From CAYGBW01 sp964348185 (GTDB lineage: Bacteria > Desulfobacterota > BSN033 > WVXP01): a stretch of DNA of 13,931 bases. Positions 1 to 7,420 of the stretch are shown one piece after another. Both the position numbers and the translations under genes were made by a program. Positions within the stretch are counted from its first letter, which is position 1; every line of letters begins with the position of its first letter. The stretch lies in the NCBI GenBank assembly GCA_964348185.1, contig CAYGBW010000145.1, positions 1 through 13,931 of the forward strand, given 5' to 3'. The notes below the pieces were generated by a model. It did no database searches. It was given only the letters and a program-made list of their open reading frames with translations, and was not told the DNA's origin.

Positions 1-62
1 TATCGGGCGGTGCATGAAATTGTTGAAAAATTCCAAGAAATCGAACATTAGTAGTACAGAGC
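1..62. repeat. Dispersed repeat module A, copy 1
   Basis: This stretch is nearly identical to 13515-13577, differing by a few substitutions and one small indel in the A/T-rich centre. Both copies carry GGTGCATGAAATTGTTGA near the start and end in AGTAGTACAGAGC. Neither contains a plausible gene. Copy 1 is cut by the window edge or begins very near it. It is followed after about 10 nt by module B copy 1, whereas at the other end of the window module B comes first, about 180 nt before module A. The two modules are therefore separate units that recur together, probably part of a genome-wide family of non-coding repeats. Confidence 0.75.
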
Positions 63-71
63 GTTGAAGGC

Positions 72-247
72 GCAACCAAATTCGAAACTGCAAACGCCCT
101 GTAGTCAATTGGCCGCAGACCCACGCGGGCAGACGCGGATAGATCTTTTCCCTGGCGGACCTGCCGTCGCTAAAGCTATGGCGCGGCAAGCCTGGCCAGG
201 GAAAAACCGCTTGCCCTGCGGGCAGCTCAAATATACATTAATTCATC
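72..247. repeat. Dispersed palindromic repeat module B, copy 1
   Basis: This 176-bp module aligns without gaps to 13157-13332, including a 49-nt identical core (163-211 against 13248-13296). It contains an inverted repeat in which TTTTCCCTGG (146-155) pairs with CCAGGGAAAA (196-205), enclosing a second G+C-rich stem. Transcribed, it would fold into a strong two-tier hairpin. It also holds the GCCGCAGACCCACG string typical of short dispersed repeats in many uncultured bacteria. It lies just upstream of the CHAT-protease gene and fills its leader. No confident sigma70 promoter for that gene was seen here. Confidence 0.8.
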
Positions 248-275
248 ATCTTCAGGGTGAGGAGTGCAAGAGCCT

Positions 276-3200
276 ATGGAAGAGCCCGTGAATGAACAGC
301 CGATCCAGGAACTGCGTGCTTTGCTTTTTGGGGAGGGGCCACACACCCGTTCGGGCGCGCCAGAGCCCGAACTGCTGGGCGACCTTGCCCCTGTTCTGCC
401 GGAATCGGTCCTCGAAGCGGCCATTCACGCTGCCGCCGGCATCGGTTTTATCAGAGAGGGTGAGCGCCTCCGCACCCTGGCGGCCCTTTTGCAACGGTTC
501 CCCGAAACGGGTCCGGAGGGGCTGCTGGGTGAAGTCCTCGCGCAGTCTCCCGGCCTGGCTCCCCACCTGCCGGAATCTCTACTCCCCAGGGCGCTGGCTG
601 CGGTCAAAGCGGTTGAGTGGAATCCCGACGGGCGTGCCGCCGCTTTGGTGGCATTGGCCGATCGTTTGCCCACGCCCCGTGGCGAAGAGACTCTCCTGGA
701 GGAAGCACTGGCGGCGGCTCGCGCGTCGGATTGGGATTATTACCGACGGCAAGGACTTGTTGGACTGGTTCCGAACCTGGGCGCCCCCCTTCCTCAGGAT
801 GCTCTCGAGGAGTTGTTGACCGCGGTTCGCGCTGTCGAATCGAACGAAGCTCGGGCCAGGGCCCTCACCGGTCTGGTACCCTCCCTGGCCGACCCTCTCA
901 AAAGCGAGGTGATTGAGGAGGTGCTAGCCGCTTGTCGGGCCATTGACTGGCCCGAGCGCCGCGTCACGGCGCTGGCTGAACTGAGTCCCCACCTCTCTGA
1001 ACCCCTCAGGGACACCGTCCTGCAGGAGGCCCTGGATGCGGCGCACGAGCAGCAGAACGAGATCGGTCGGGCCCTGGCACTCGCCGAGATTATCCGACGG
1101 GTCGACGAACCCCTGGAGAGCGCGCTGCGGCAGGAGATACAAGCGCTCGATTTAGCAAACCTGGAGATTTGGGATCTCGTTGACCTGGCTCCTTACCTAT
1201 CTGAGAGCCAAATGGCTGGGGCACTCGGGTCGATTCCCCCTTACACGCTGGAAAACCTGACAGGGGTGGTTTCCAGGCTGGCGCCTCACCTCCATGAGAC
1301 GATCTTGTCCAAGGTTCTCGCCCTGGCAGAGACCAAGGACAGTCCAGACGGAACACGAGCGAAGGTGTTGATCGCTCTAGCGCCTTACCTGTCACCATCG
1401 CTCGCCTCAGAGGCCACAGCGATTGCACGGACACTTGAAGCACCGTGGTGGCAGAATCGCGCTCTCGCAGCACTGCTGCCGCTCTTGCCCGAGGATGAGC
1501 AAGGAGCACTCGCTGCTGCGGTCCATGCCGTCTCGGGTGAGCGGATCTGTCAACTCCTCAAACAGCTTCCGCCAGAAGAGCAGGTCTCGTTGGTGCACGA
1601 GGTGATCGATGCCGTCTGGAGCTTTTACGGTGGAATGGAAGGGCCGCCGCCGAAAATGGAAGAGGAATCTGCCGCTGATAAACAGGAATATGACGCTTCT
1701 CGGCGGTATCTCGAAAGGGAGGGCACAGGTGAAGCCGAGCCCAAGATGGCAACCGATGAAAGGGAACATGCGGCTCCGGAGCCGTTGTATCAGGAGCCGC
1801 CGCCCAATGAATGTGTTGTGAACACGGGGTTTGCTTCCCCGGTAGAGCCCGAAGTGCCGGCTGATCCGGATACGCCCCTCTTCTGCGGTCGCCCTTACTA
1901 TTTCTGGCTCGAAGTCGGCAGGCGAATCTCCGGGGCCATTGACGTCCGTCCTACATCCTTGCCGGTTGAGCATCTGCCGCCCGAAGCGCGGCTCAAGGTG
2001 GCCCTGTTTGCCTTTGAGGGGGATATCGCCGTTACGCCCGGAAGAGATGTGGGCGAGATTCAGATTCAGCCTGACGGCTCTGTTCGCGTGGTGCGGCCCG
2101 TGGATGAGCCCGAGAGTCTGACGGATGCGGACCTGTTAGGAAGGCGTTTGTTCTTTCCGGTCACCATGCCGGGTCGACCAGGGGTTTTTCAACTGCGATG
2201 CAATATCTACTACGAGCAGGTCCTTGTCCAATCCCATCTCGTCCGGATCGAGGCCGTATCCCGTTTGCGCCTCCAGATCCGCCGCTCCATCGACTTCATT
2301 CGAAGACGCTTCCTGGGTCGTCCCCCACAGCCGGCCTTGCAAACCACTGTCGATTACACCCTTAGCAACACGCTCCGGACGGATCGCCTCACCCGACTGG
2401 CCCCTCACCGCCTGAGCCTCATGCTCAATGACAACGGCGATGGGACCCATGGTTTTCGCTTTTTCGGCGGGGACGAAAAGGATGAGTTCAAGGGGGATGC
2501 CTCGTTTCAAGGCCAGGAGTTACAGAACCTGATTGAACAGGCCCGTGGTGCTATGCGCCAGGCCGCTTGGGGTGACACAGAGCCATGGCAGAATCGGCCC
2601 TACCTCTACGATGGACCGCGCGATCTGGACCGCCTGAAAGGAGATCTGGTCAATTTCGCCAAGAGGGGCTTTCGGTTCTACCACGCCATTATTAACCGTC
2701 TGGCCGGCGGTGGTTCCCAGGACCGGCGAACGATCCGCCAGAGAGTCCTGCAGCTGGAGCGTCTCATGCTGAAGCCCGGATTGTTGCAAATTGCCAGCAG
2801 AGAATCAGCCCGGCATATCGTCCCTGTGGCTATGTTCTACGATTACGGCCTTGACACCACGCTCCCTTCAGAGCGTTACAGCCTGTGTCCGGAGTTTCTC
2901 ACCGCCCTGGACAGGGCCGATCGGGTGACGGAAATAGACTGCTTCAAAGGGGCCTGCCCCAGCCGAGGGGAGGAGGCGGTCATCTGCCCGAGCGGTTTCT
3001 GGGGCTACCGGCACAGCATTGGGATGCCCGTTTCGATCGGAGGTACGTTGTCGGATGCGGCTGTGGAGATCCGGTACGAAGGATCACCGGAGCTCACCGT
3101 GGCTGTCTCAACCGATCCCAACTTCAAGCGTCGCATCGACCACGAGCAGGCTTTGCGTACGTTGGAGCAGGGCTTGGCCTGGCGCTATGCCGATACCCGT

Positions 3201-3770
3201 GATAAGGCTCTGGATCTGATGCAAACGGTCTCATCGCACCTGGTCTATTTCTACTGTCATGGTGGCGTTGCCGACGATGTCCCGTACATTCAGGTCGGTC
3301 CTCTCTCGGAACGTGGCATTACCAGCGATCTGCTACGAGCAAAGGACGTTTTTTGGGACAGGATACAGCCCTTGGTGTTTATCAACGGCTGCCACACCAC
3401 CGCTCTGGAACCGGAGATCGCTTTCGACCTGGTCACCGGTTTTGTGGAAACGGCCAATGCAGCCGGGGTGATCGGCACGGAAATCACGATCTTCGAACCC
3501 TTAGCCTGTGCCTTTGCCGAGGAGTGTCTACGGCATTTTCTCAACGGGGTGCCCATCGGCGAAGCCATTCGTCGGGCCCGTCTGAAGCTCCTCGAGGAGG
3601 GTAATCCCCTGGGGCTGACCTACATACCGTTTGCTGTTGCCAGTCTGTCCATGACCAGAGTTTCGTCAAGGGACGCTATAAGCGCTCAGTCTGAAGTAAA
3701 CAATCCCCGTCCTTTGGGCATGGTCAGTCCAGCCCTTGGCGAGATTGGCTCTGCCTGTAATAGTCACTAG
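276..3770 (+). CDS. HEAT/TPR-like repeat protein with C-terminal CHAT (caspase-like) peptidase domain
   Basis: The product has 1164 residues from the ATG at 276, chosen because AGGAG (260-264) lies 11 nt upstream; an in-frame GTG at 264 overlaps that ribosome site. Residues about 35-450 hold roughly a dozen degenerate alpha-helical repeats of 31-37 residues, each opening with L-x-P-x-L followed by helices rich in EAL and AAR. An acidic, proline-rich linker (about 452-515) precedes a beta-rich region (about 530-665) I do not recognise, a long charged helical stretch, and a Cys-rich patch (about 870-905) ending in CPSGFWGYRHSIG. The last 180 residues are a CHAT domain: His995 in YFYCHGG and Cys1039 in INGCHT fit the His/Cys dyad, followed by a GVIGTE strand and a GEAIRRAR helix. 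CHAT domains are caspase-fold cysteine peptidases. The helical repeats probably sense or bind a partner. The first part looks more G+C rich than its neighbours. A cytosolic location is likely, as no signal peptide or membrane segment is visible. The substrate is unknown. Confidence 0.9.
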   Translation: MEEPVNEQPIQELRALLFGEGPHTRSGAPEPELLGDLAPVLPESVLEAAIHAAAGIGFIREGERLRTLAALLQRFPETGPEGLLGEVLAQSPGLAPHLPESLLPRALAAVKAVEWNPDGRAAALVALADRLPTPRGEETLLEEALAAARASDWDYYRRQGLVGLVPNLGAPLPQDALEELLTAVRAVESNEARARALTGLVPSLADPLKSEVIEEVLAACRAIDWPERRVTALAELSPHLSEPLRDTVLQEALDAAHEQQNEIGRALALAEIIRRVDEPLESALRQEIQALDLANLEIWDLVDLAPYLSESQMAGALGSIPPYTLENLTGVVSRLAPHLHETILSKVLALAETKDSPDGTRAKVLIALAPYLSPSLASEATAIARTLEAPWWQNRALAALLPLLPEDEQGALAAAVHAVSGERICQLLKQLPPEEQVSLVHEVIDAVWSFYGGMEGPPPKMEEESAADKQEYDASRRYLEREGTGEAEPKMATDEREHAAPEPLYQEPPPNECVVNTGFASPVEPEVPADPDTPLFCGRPYYFWLEVGRRISGAIDVRPTSLPVEHLPPEARLKVALFAFEGDIAVTPGRDVGEIQIQPDGSVRVVRPVDEPESLTDADLLGRRLFFPVTMPGRPGVFQLRCNIYYEQVLVQSHLVRIEAVSRLRLQIRRSIDFIRRRFLGRPPQPALQTTVDYTLSNTLRTDRLTRLAPHRLSLMLNDNGDGTHGFRFFGGDEKDEFKGDASFQGQELQNLIEQARGAMRQAAWGDTEPWQNRPYLYDGPRDLDRLKGDLVNFAKRGFRFYHAIINRLAGGGSQDRRTIRQRVLQLERLMLKPGLLQIASRESARHIVPVAMFYDYGLDTTLPSERYSLCPEFLTALDRADRVTEIDCFKGACPSRGEEAVICPSGFWGYRHSIGMPVSIGGTLSDAAVEIRYEGSPELTVAVSTDPNFKRRIDHEQALRTLEQGLAWRYADTRDKALDLMQTVSSHLVYFYCHGGVADDVPYIQVGPLSERGITSDLLRAKDVFWDRIQPLVFINGCHTTALEPEIAFDLVTGFVETANAAGVIGTEITIFEPLACAFAEECLRHFLNGVPIGEAIRRARLKLLEEGNPLGLTYIPFAVASLSMTRVSSRDAISAQSEVNNPRPLGMVSPALGEIGSACNSH

Positions 3771-3978
3771 GAGTGTTGGAGTAGCCGACTTCGCCATAGT
3801 AGCCTATGGCTACGACGGCTGAATTGGAGTAATGGAGTACTGAGATCGCATAGTGAGATCCAAGTTCAATAGAATAGAATATAGCATGCTCGATTATTCT
3901 TGGTTTTCAGCTCCACTGGATGCGCCAATCAAATCCTGAATTCCAACACTCCAGTACTCCAATACTCCATTACTCCAG
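3770..3978. repeat. Repeat element built of GGAGT/ACTCC ladders in inverted orientation
   Basis: The right edge carries four consecutive 8-nt units ending in ACTCC (3945-3976). The left side carries the complementary sense, GGAGTGTTGGAGTA at 3770-3783 and TGGAGTAATGGAGTACTG at 3825-3842. Between the two left blocks sits a hairpin (3783-3820) with inner stem GCCATAG/CTATGGC and outer stem AGCCG/CGGCT. No gene is visible. The element begins exactly at the stop codon of the CHAT-protease gene, so it may have replaced the original 3' flank and altered the protein's tail. It could be a MITE-like element or a REP-type repeat. Confidence 0.55.
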
Positions 3979-4056
3979 CAACAAGCTGAATCAAGCAGAG
4001 GAATTCTAACCCCCTCTAAGGGCGGCATCAAAGCCACGTCCTTGGGCATGGATTCT

Positions 4057-4476
4057 TCACTCCCCAATGATCTTGATAAGAACCCGCTTGCGGCGATTCC
4101 CATCGAATTCTCCATAAAAGATCTGCTCCCAGGGACCAAAGTCGAGTTTTCCTTCGGTAACCGCAACGACCACCTCTCGGCCCATGATTTGACGCTTGTG
4201 ATGGGCATCCCCGTTGTCCTCACCGGTCCGATTATGCCGGTACTGGGAAACCGGTTTGTGGGGAGCGAGTTTTTCGAGCCACACGTCAAAGTCGTGATGG
4301 AGACCCGCCTCATCATCATTAATGAACACCGACGCGGTGATGTGCATGGCGTTGCAGAGGACGAGCCCCTCTTTTATGCCACTCTCTCTCAAACATTCCT
4401 CGACCTGAGGGGTCATGTTAATGAAGCCTCGTCTTGACGGTACATTAAACCAGAGCTCTTTGCGATAGGATTTCAT
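4057..4476 (-). CDS. yjbQ: YjbQ/UPF0047 family protein (secondary thiamine-phosphate synthase-like)
   Basis: The 139-residue product matches the small single-domain YjbQ family in length and motifs. Visible family features are the N-terminal strand ending in RGFINMTPQVEE, MHITASV with His45, the FINDDE segment, DNGDAHHKRQIMG with Asp90 and His92, and a C-terminal GPWEQIFYGEFDG segment. Members form compact trimers. The E. coli protein can substitute weakly for thiamine-phosphate synthase, but the physiological role is unsettled. The start is supported by a near-perfect ribosome site, GGAGGTG, ending about 5 nt before the ATG. It lies 36 nt downstream of the MerR-TPR gene on the same strand, so the two are probably cotranscribed. 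Confidence 0.93.
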   Translation of the reverse strand: MKSYRKELWFNVPSRRGFINMTPQVEECLRESGIKEGLVLCNAMHITASVFINDDEAGLHHDFDVWLEKLAPHKPVSQYRHNRTGEDNGDAHHKRQIMGREVVVAVTEGKLDFGPWEQIFYGEFDGNRRKRVLIKIIGE

Positions 4477-4512
4477 GATTCACCTCCATGAGAGGATTGA
4501 CTCAGATGATGA

Positions 4513-5370
4513 TTAGCCGTCGAGGAACTTTCTGGCGAGAGTAGCTTCCTCGGACTGGGGGTTCAGTTCGATAAACCTCTTCCAGTGGGGTCTTGCCCGA
4601 TTTTTCAGTTGGAGTTTCTCGTAGACAAGGCCGAGGTTGAAATGGGCGTCGGCGAATAATGGATCGGTGGTCAGGGTGTTTTTGTAATAGAAAATCGCCT
4701 GAAGGAGACTTCCCTCTTCTTCAAGGACGTTTGCCATATTGAAATTGGCCGCGATGTGATTCGGGTGGAACGAGAGGGCTTTCTGGTAGCACGCTTTCGA
4801 CTTTTCCATTTCTCCCTGATAGTAGTAGATGTTTCCCAGGTTGGTAAGGGCATCGGGGAAATCAGGTTGGATCTCAATAGCCCTCTGGTATGCCTCAACC
4901 GCGAGATCGAATCTTTCAGGGTCTGCATCGAGGGCGGATCCCCGTTCAAACCAGTAACGGGCATCTGAGGCAAGGGGAAATGACTTTACCTGTGACGGCT
5001 GTTTTGGATCTTCGAGGGGAAAGTCCAGAAGCATCTGACCTTGTGGCTCGAAGCGAGCCCCTCGGTGGTGCACCACGAGCCCCCCTTTTTCATCGGCACG
5101 GATCCGGAGCCGGGCGAGGGGTCTCTTTACGGTGGGAAGGATCTTTTCGAGCTTCTTAAGGCTGGCTCTGACTTTCTTGACAGAGACGCCCCCATCCAGC
5201 AGGTCCTTAACAGTCTTGAAACACACGAGGTCTGTAAAGGTATAATAGGAACGCCCATCTTCCCTGTGGACACTGGACCGAATAAACCCAATCTTCTCCC
5301 AATAGCGAATTCTTCTGGTCTTAAGCCCGGTGAGTCTCTCGATGTCCTCCGCGCTGAAGAGTTCATCCAT
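4513..5370 (-). CDS. MerR-family DNA-binding protein fused to TPR repeats
   Basis: The 285-residue product begins with a MerR-type winged helix (about residues 5-72): a LTGLKTRRIRYWEKIGFI recognition segment, an arginine-rich wing with GRSYYTF, then VKDLLDGGVSVKKVRASL. A linker of about 60 residues leads to four tetratricopeptide repeats (about 135-283), including AVEAYQRAIEIQPDFPDAL and ALTNLGNIYYYQGEMEKS. Classical MerR proteins dimerise through a coiled coil and sense metals or drugs. Here TPRs replace the effector domain, suggesting control by protein-protein contact. Such fusions occur in deltaproteobacteria. The ribosome site is weak (CAGGT, about 10 nt upstream). A palindrome over the candidate -35 box upstream suggests autoregulation. 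YjbQ follows 36 nt downstream. Confidence 0.92.
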   Translation of the reverse strand: MDELFSAEDIERLTGLKTRRIRYWEKIGFIRSSVHREDGRSYYTFTDLVCFKTVKDLLDGGVSVKKVRASLKKLEKILPTVKRPLARLRIRADEKGGLVVHHRGARFEPQGQMLLDFPLEDPKQPSQVKSFPLASDARYWFERGSALDADPERFDLAVEAYQRAIEIQPDFPDALTNLGNIYYYQGEMEKSKACYQKALSFHPNHIAANFNMANVLEEEGSLLQAIFYYKNTLTTDPLFADAHFNLGLVYEKLQLKNRARPHWKRFIELNPQSEEATLARKFLDG

Positions 5371-5449
5371 TGGAAACGACCTGTAGCCTTCGGCGTTTTC
5401 TCCTTGCCCCTGCCCCGCCTCGGGACAAGACTATCACAGTTTTGCACCC

Positions 5450-5464
5450 TGTCAAGATTCTTGA
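5450..5464 (-). promoter_or_regulatory. Candidate promoter/operator upstream of the MerR-TPR gene
   Basis: Reading the minus strand, a consensus -35 hexamer TTGACA (5450-5455) lies about 80 nt before the start codon. It overlaps a perfect 13-nt palindrome, TCAAGATTCTTGA (5452-5464). The -10 region is poor: TAGTCT after a 16-nt spacer or GATAGT after 14 nt. A MerR-type regulator would be expected to act at a site of this kind, but usually between -35 and -10. The palindrome is seen directly; its role as an operator is inferred. Confidence 0.35.
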
Positions 5465-5685
5465 AAGGCCTCTGTCAAAGGACGCGTTCCCTGCGCTGGG
5501 GTCATGTTTAACTCATACAGAGCTCGCACAGACGCAGAGTTTTTGAGTCCCCCAAGGCGGGAAGATGGGGATTCAGCTCAAATGGCCAACCCGCTTCGCG
5601 GGAATCCATTAGCGTTCTATCCAGCTGAATAGATGGGCACTGACAATTTCCATGGCTGATTGTTGCCACGAAAGTGGCTGAGAAT

Positions 5686-5720
5686 TTTGTCTGATTTTTC
5701 CTCTCAAAAAATCAGACAAA
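5686..5720. repeat. Perfect 14-bp inverted repeat
   Basis: TTTGTCTGATTTTT (5686-5699) is exactly complementary to 5707-5720, with a 7-nt loop. The stem is A/T-rich at the loop end. It is not followed by a separate U-run on either strand, so it is not a clear intrinsic terminator, and no gene ends beside it. It may be part of a degraded small mobile element or a structured leader. Confidence 0.6.
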
Positions 5721-5758
5721 TCCTTCCGTCTCTGAGATCTCTGGGCGCTCTAGCGACC

Positions 5759-5790
5759 CTGAGCAGAGCCGAAGGGGAGCGGGCGAGAGA
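5759..5790. repeat. Short dispersed repeat, copy 1 (CTGAGCAGAGCCGAAGG type)
   Basis: This 32-nt stretch matches 7197-7228 at 27 of 32 positions, both ending in GGCGAGAGA. The CTGAGC-NN-AGYCGAAGG core belongs to a common class of short intergenic repeats seen in environmental bacterial genomes. No function can be assigned from the sequence. Confidence 0.6.
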
Positions 5791-6054
5791 TAATCAAATG
5801 ATCCTCTTCACGAGCAAAGTCTGACTATACCCTCCCGCAAAGTGGGAGGGTTTGGGGAACGACTCAGAATAAGACGGAATTGAAACCCGATTTCCACATC
5901 GTACCCCAGATCTGGCCCTTCCCCACGTCTCGATCCCTCGAAGTCTCTGAAGAAATTCTGCTTCAGAGCAAGGGGTCGGGAAGAAGGGAGGGATACGACT
6001 TCTCGCTCCTTCCATTTTGCACAGCTTGGCAGGAAAATTGCTAACTCCCCCGTC

Positions 6055-6444
6055 ATGCCCAGAGAATCACACGACCTCTTTGAAGAGAAGCGTCGATACC
6101 CCAGATACAGCTTTCAGGTCCACGTCACTTGCCGAAATGTTGACACTGTTTTTTCGGCCGTCACCAGTAACGTGAGCAGAGGAGGATGCTTTATCCAGAC
6201 CGACTCGCCTCTCCCCAAGGGGTCACCGATCTGGCTGGAATTCTCCTTCACAGACATACCGGTGAGGCTGGGGAGCATCCAGGCGCGGGTCGCGTGGTCC
6301 GCCCCACCCGGGGATCCAATCCAGGGCATGGGGGTCGAATACGAGGATGTTCCCGACGTGGTTAGAGAACTGATGGATGAGTTCATCGAACACGTCAGGG
6401 CTACCGGCAAAGCCAAAACCTCCCCTGGGGTGATGGTCTCCTAG
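6055..6444 (+). CDS. PilZ-domain protein (probable c-di-GMP effector)
   Basis: The 129-residue product is a single PilZ domain of usual size. The N-terminal KRRYPRYSF supplies the RxxxR motif, and SNVSRGGCFI supplies the (D/N)xSxxG motif; together these bind cyclic di-GMP in the family. Further typical elements are LPKGSPIWLEFSF and the late strand QGMGVEYEDV, followed by a C-terminal helix (VVRELMDEFIEHV). It probably relays c-di-GMP levels to motility, surface or development functions by docking on a partner. No strong ribosome site precedes the ATG; AGGA lies about 20 nt upstream. The gene stands alone and converges on the DUF488 gene, 23 nt away. Confidence 0.93.
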   Translation: MPRESHDLFEEKRRYPRYSFQVHVTCRNVDTVFSAVTSNVSRGGCFIQTDSPLPKGSPIWLEFSFTDIPVRLGSIQARVAWSAPPGDPIQGMGVEYEDVPDVVRELMDEFIEHVRATGKAKTSPGVMVS

Positions 6445-6467
6445 GTCGTTCTGACTTTCAAGATCCC

Positions 6468-6974
6468 CTACTCATCGCCCTCGGGGGGAAGGACCGGAAC
6501 AAGAGGTTGCCGATTACGCCCCCTGTCCGGCTTCGATCTGGTCTCCGGTTTCCTCCTTTCCTCGATCTCGGAACGGGTGAGGTTCTTGCACCGGCGATAG
6601 GAATCAACGTAATCCTCTGGCTCCTTGAGCACATTCCGTGCGACCAGAATCCTTTCAATGACCTGTTTGACCAAGAACCGATGGCAGGGGTACTCCCTCT
6701 CCGTGCAGACAAGCCAAACATTCTTTCTGGCTGAGAGATCGGCTATGTCGACGATCAGAGCAGTGGCCTCCTCGTTCTCCTTTAACTCCTGGTAGTACCT
6801 TTCCACGTACTTCTTCCAGACGATTTTTCCCTGGTCCCAATCATCAAGAAGTTCCCGGCTCGGCGCGAGGGGGCTGACGTGGCTCTCCCTCTTTCTGAAC
6901 CGAGAGATGTCCAGCACGATCTCCCCGTGAGGGACGACCCTCTTTTGGGCAGAAATGTAGGTCTCTTTAATCAT
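6468..6974 (-). CDS. DUF488-family protein
   Basis: The 168-residue product carries the DUF488 pattern: DISRFRKRE near the start, SPLAPSRELLDDW, the VWKKYVERYYQEL helix, and a conserved EREYPCHRFLV segment with Cys97-His98-Arg99. The biochemical function of the family is unknown; the Cys-His-Arg site and fold suggest a small-molecule or nucleic-acid role. The last 35 or so residues form a basic, proline-rich tail (KPETRSKPDRGRNRQP) beyond the usual domain end, possibly an RNA or DNA contact. A strong purine-rich ribosome site (GGGAGGGGG) lies about 8 nt before the ATG. Its stop lies 23 nt from that of the convergent PilZ gene. Confidence 0.85.
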   Translation of the reverse strand: MIKETYISAQKRVVPHGEIVLDISRFRKRESHVSPLAPSRELLDDWDQGKIVWKKYVERYYQELKENEEATALIVDIADLSARKNVWLVCTEREYPCHRFLVKQVIERILVARNVLKEPEDYVDSYRRCKNLTRSEIEERRKPETRSKPDRGRNRQPLVPVLPPEGDE

Positions 6975-7196
6975 GGTCCATCCCCCTCCCCGACTCCAAA
7001 ATCCTTGTCCGTCGATAGTTTTCCGTCGTCCATTGGTCAGATATTATCATGAGCGAATACGGGAAGGGACTTACGAGAAAAACAAAGCACTTCATGCTTT
7101 ATCCGACTTCCTGGATGTATTGTTACAGTTGACCCCTGACAACCGACGACCGGCAACCGACATTCCCTGTGGGCTTTAGGGACCCGAAGACTTGTT

Positions 7197-7228
7197 CTGA
7201 GCATAGTCGAAGGAGACCAGGCGAGAGA
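7197..7228. repeat. Short dispersed repeat, copy 2 (CTGAGCATAGTCGAAGG type)
   Basis: This is the second copy of the 32-nt repeat at 5759-5790, matching at 27 of 32 positions. It lies in the gap upstream of cysE, about 200 nt before its promoter. Confidence 0.6.
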
Positions 7229-7420
7229 CTCCATTAATCGGAAGCCTGAATAACCATCCTACCGGCCATATTATGGCACAGCGCTTGCTTCCTTTCAACG
7301 GTGGAACGTAAGAGGAACTTGACCGAGGGAATCGGTCCGAGTAAGAATGGGATAACCCCGTGACAACTCCTGACAGATCCCTGTCGGTGAGAATCACAGC
7401 GGACGGAGTGAAAGGGGATT

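Larger units (their letters stand above)
5371..6054. other. Repeat- and hairpin-rich gap without a gene
   Basis: No credible gene was found in these 684 bases. They contain a repeat related to 13570-13650 (5515-5579), which shares a CGCAGAGTTTT core and a terminal GATTCAGCTC. A string of short perfect hairpins follows: CCCGC/GCGGG (5590-5602), GCCAC/GTGGC with a GAAA loop (5665-5678), a 14-bp stem (5686-5720), and ACCCTCCC/GGGAGGGT (5829-5851). There is also a CTGAGC...CGAAGG repeat (5759-5790) that recurs at 7197-7228. The region separates two divergent genes and must contain the promoter of the PilZ gene, though none is obvious. Confidence 0.6.

Noticed and set aside
64..291. Open frame across repeat module B, with a similar frame at 13131-13358 giving related peptides
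   Set aside because: The similarity follows directly from the nucleotide repeat, which has an extensive hairpin and an exact 49-nt core. There is no ribosome site, and the left frame runs into the CHAT gene. Treated as repeat DNA, not a gene.
276..3770. Craspase-type (type III-E CRISPR) TPR-CHAT protease
   Set aside because: No Cas7-11 or other Cas gene and no CRISPR array lies in the window, and the repeats are HEAT-like with a long middle domain not expected in that protein.
3945..3976. Possible CRISPR array
   Set aside because: The units are 8 nt long with no spacers; no cas gene is present.
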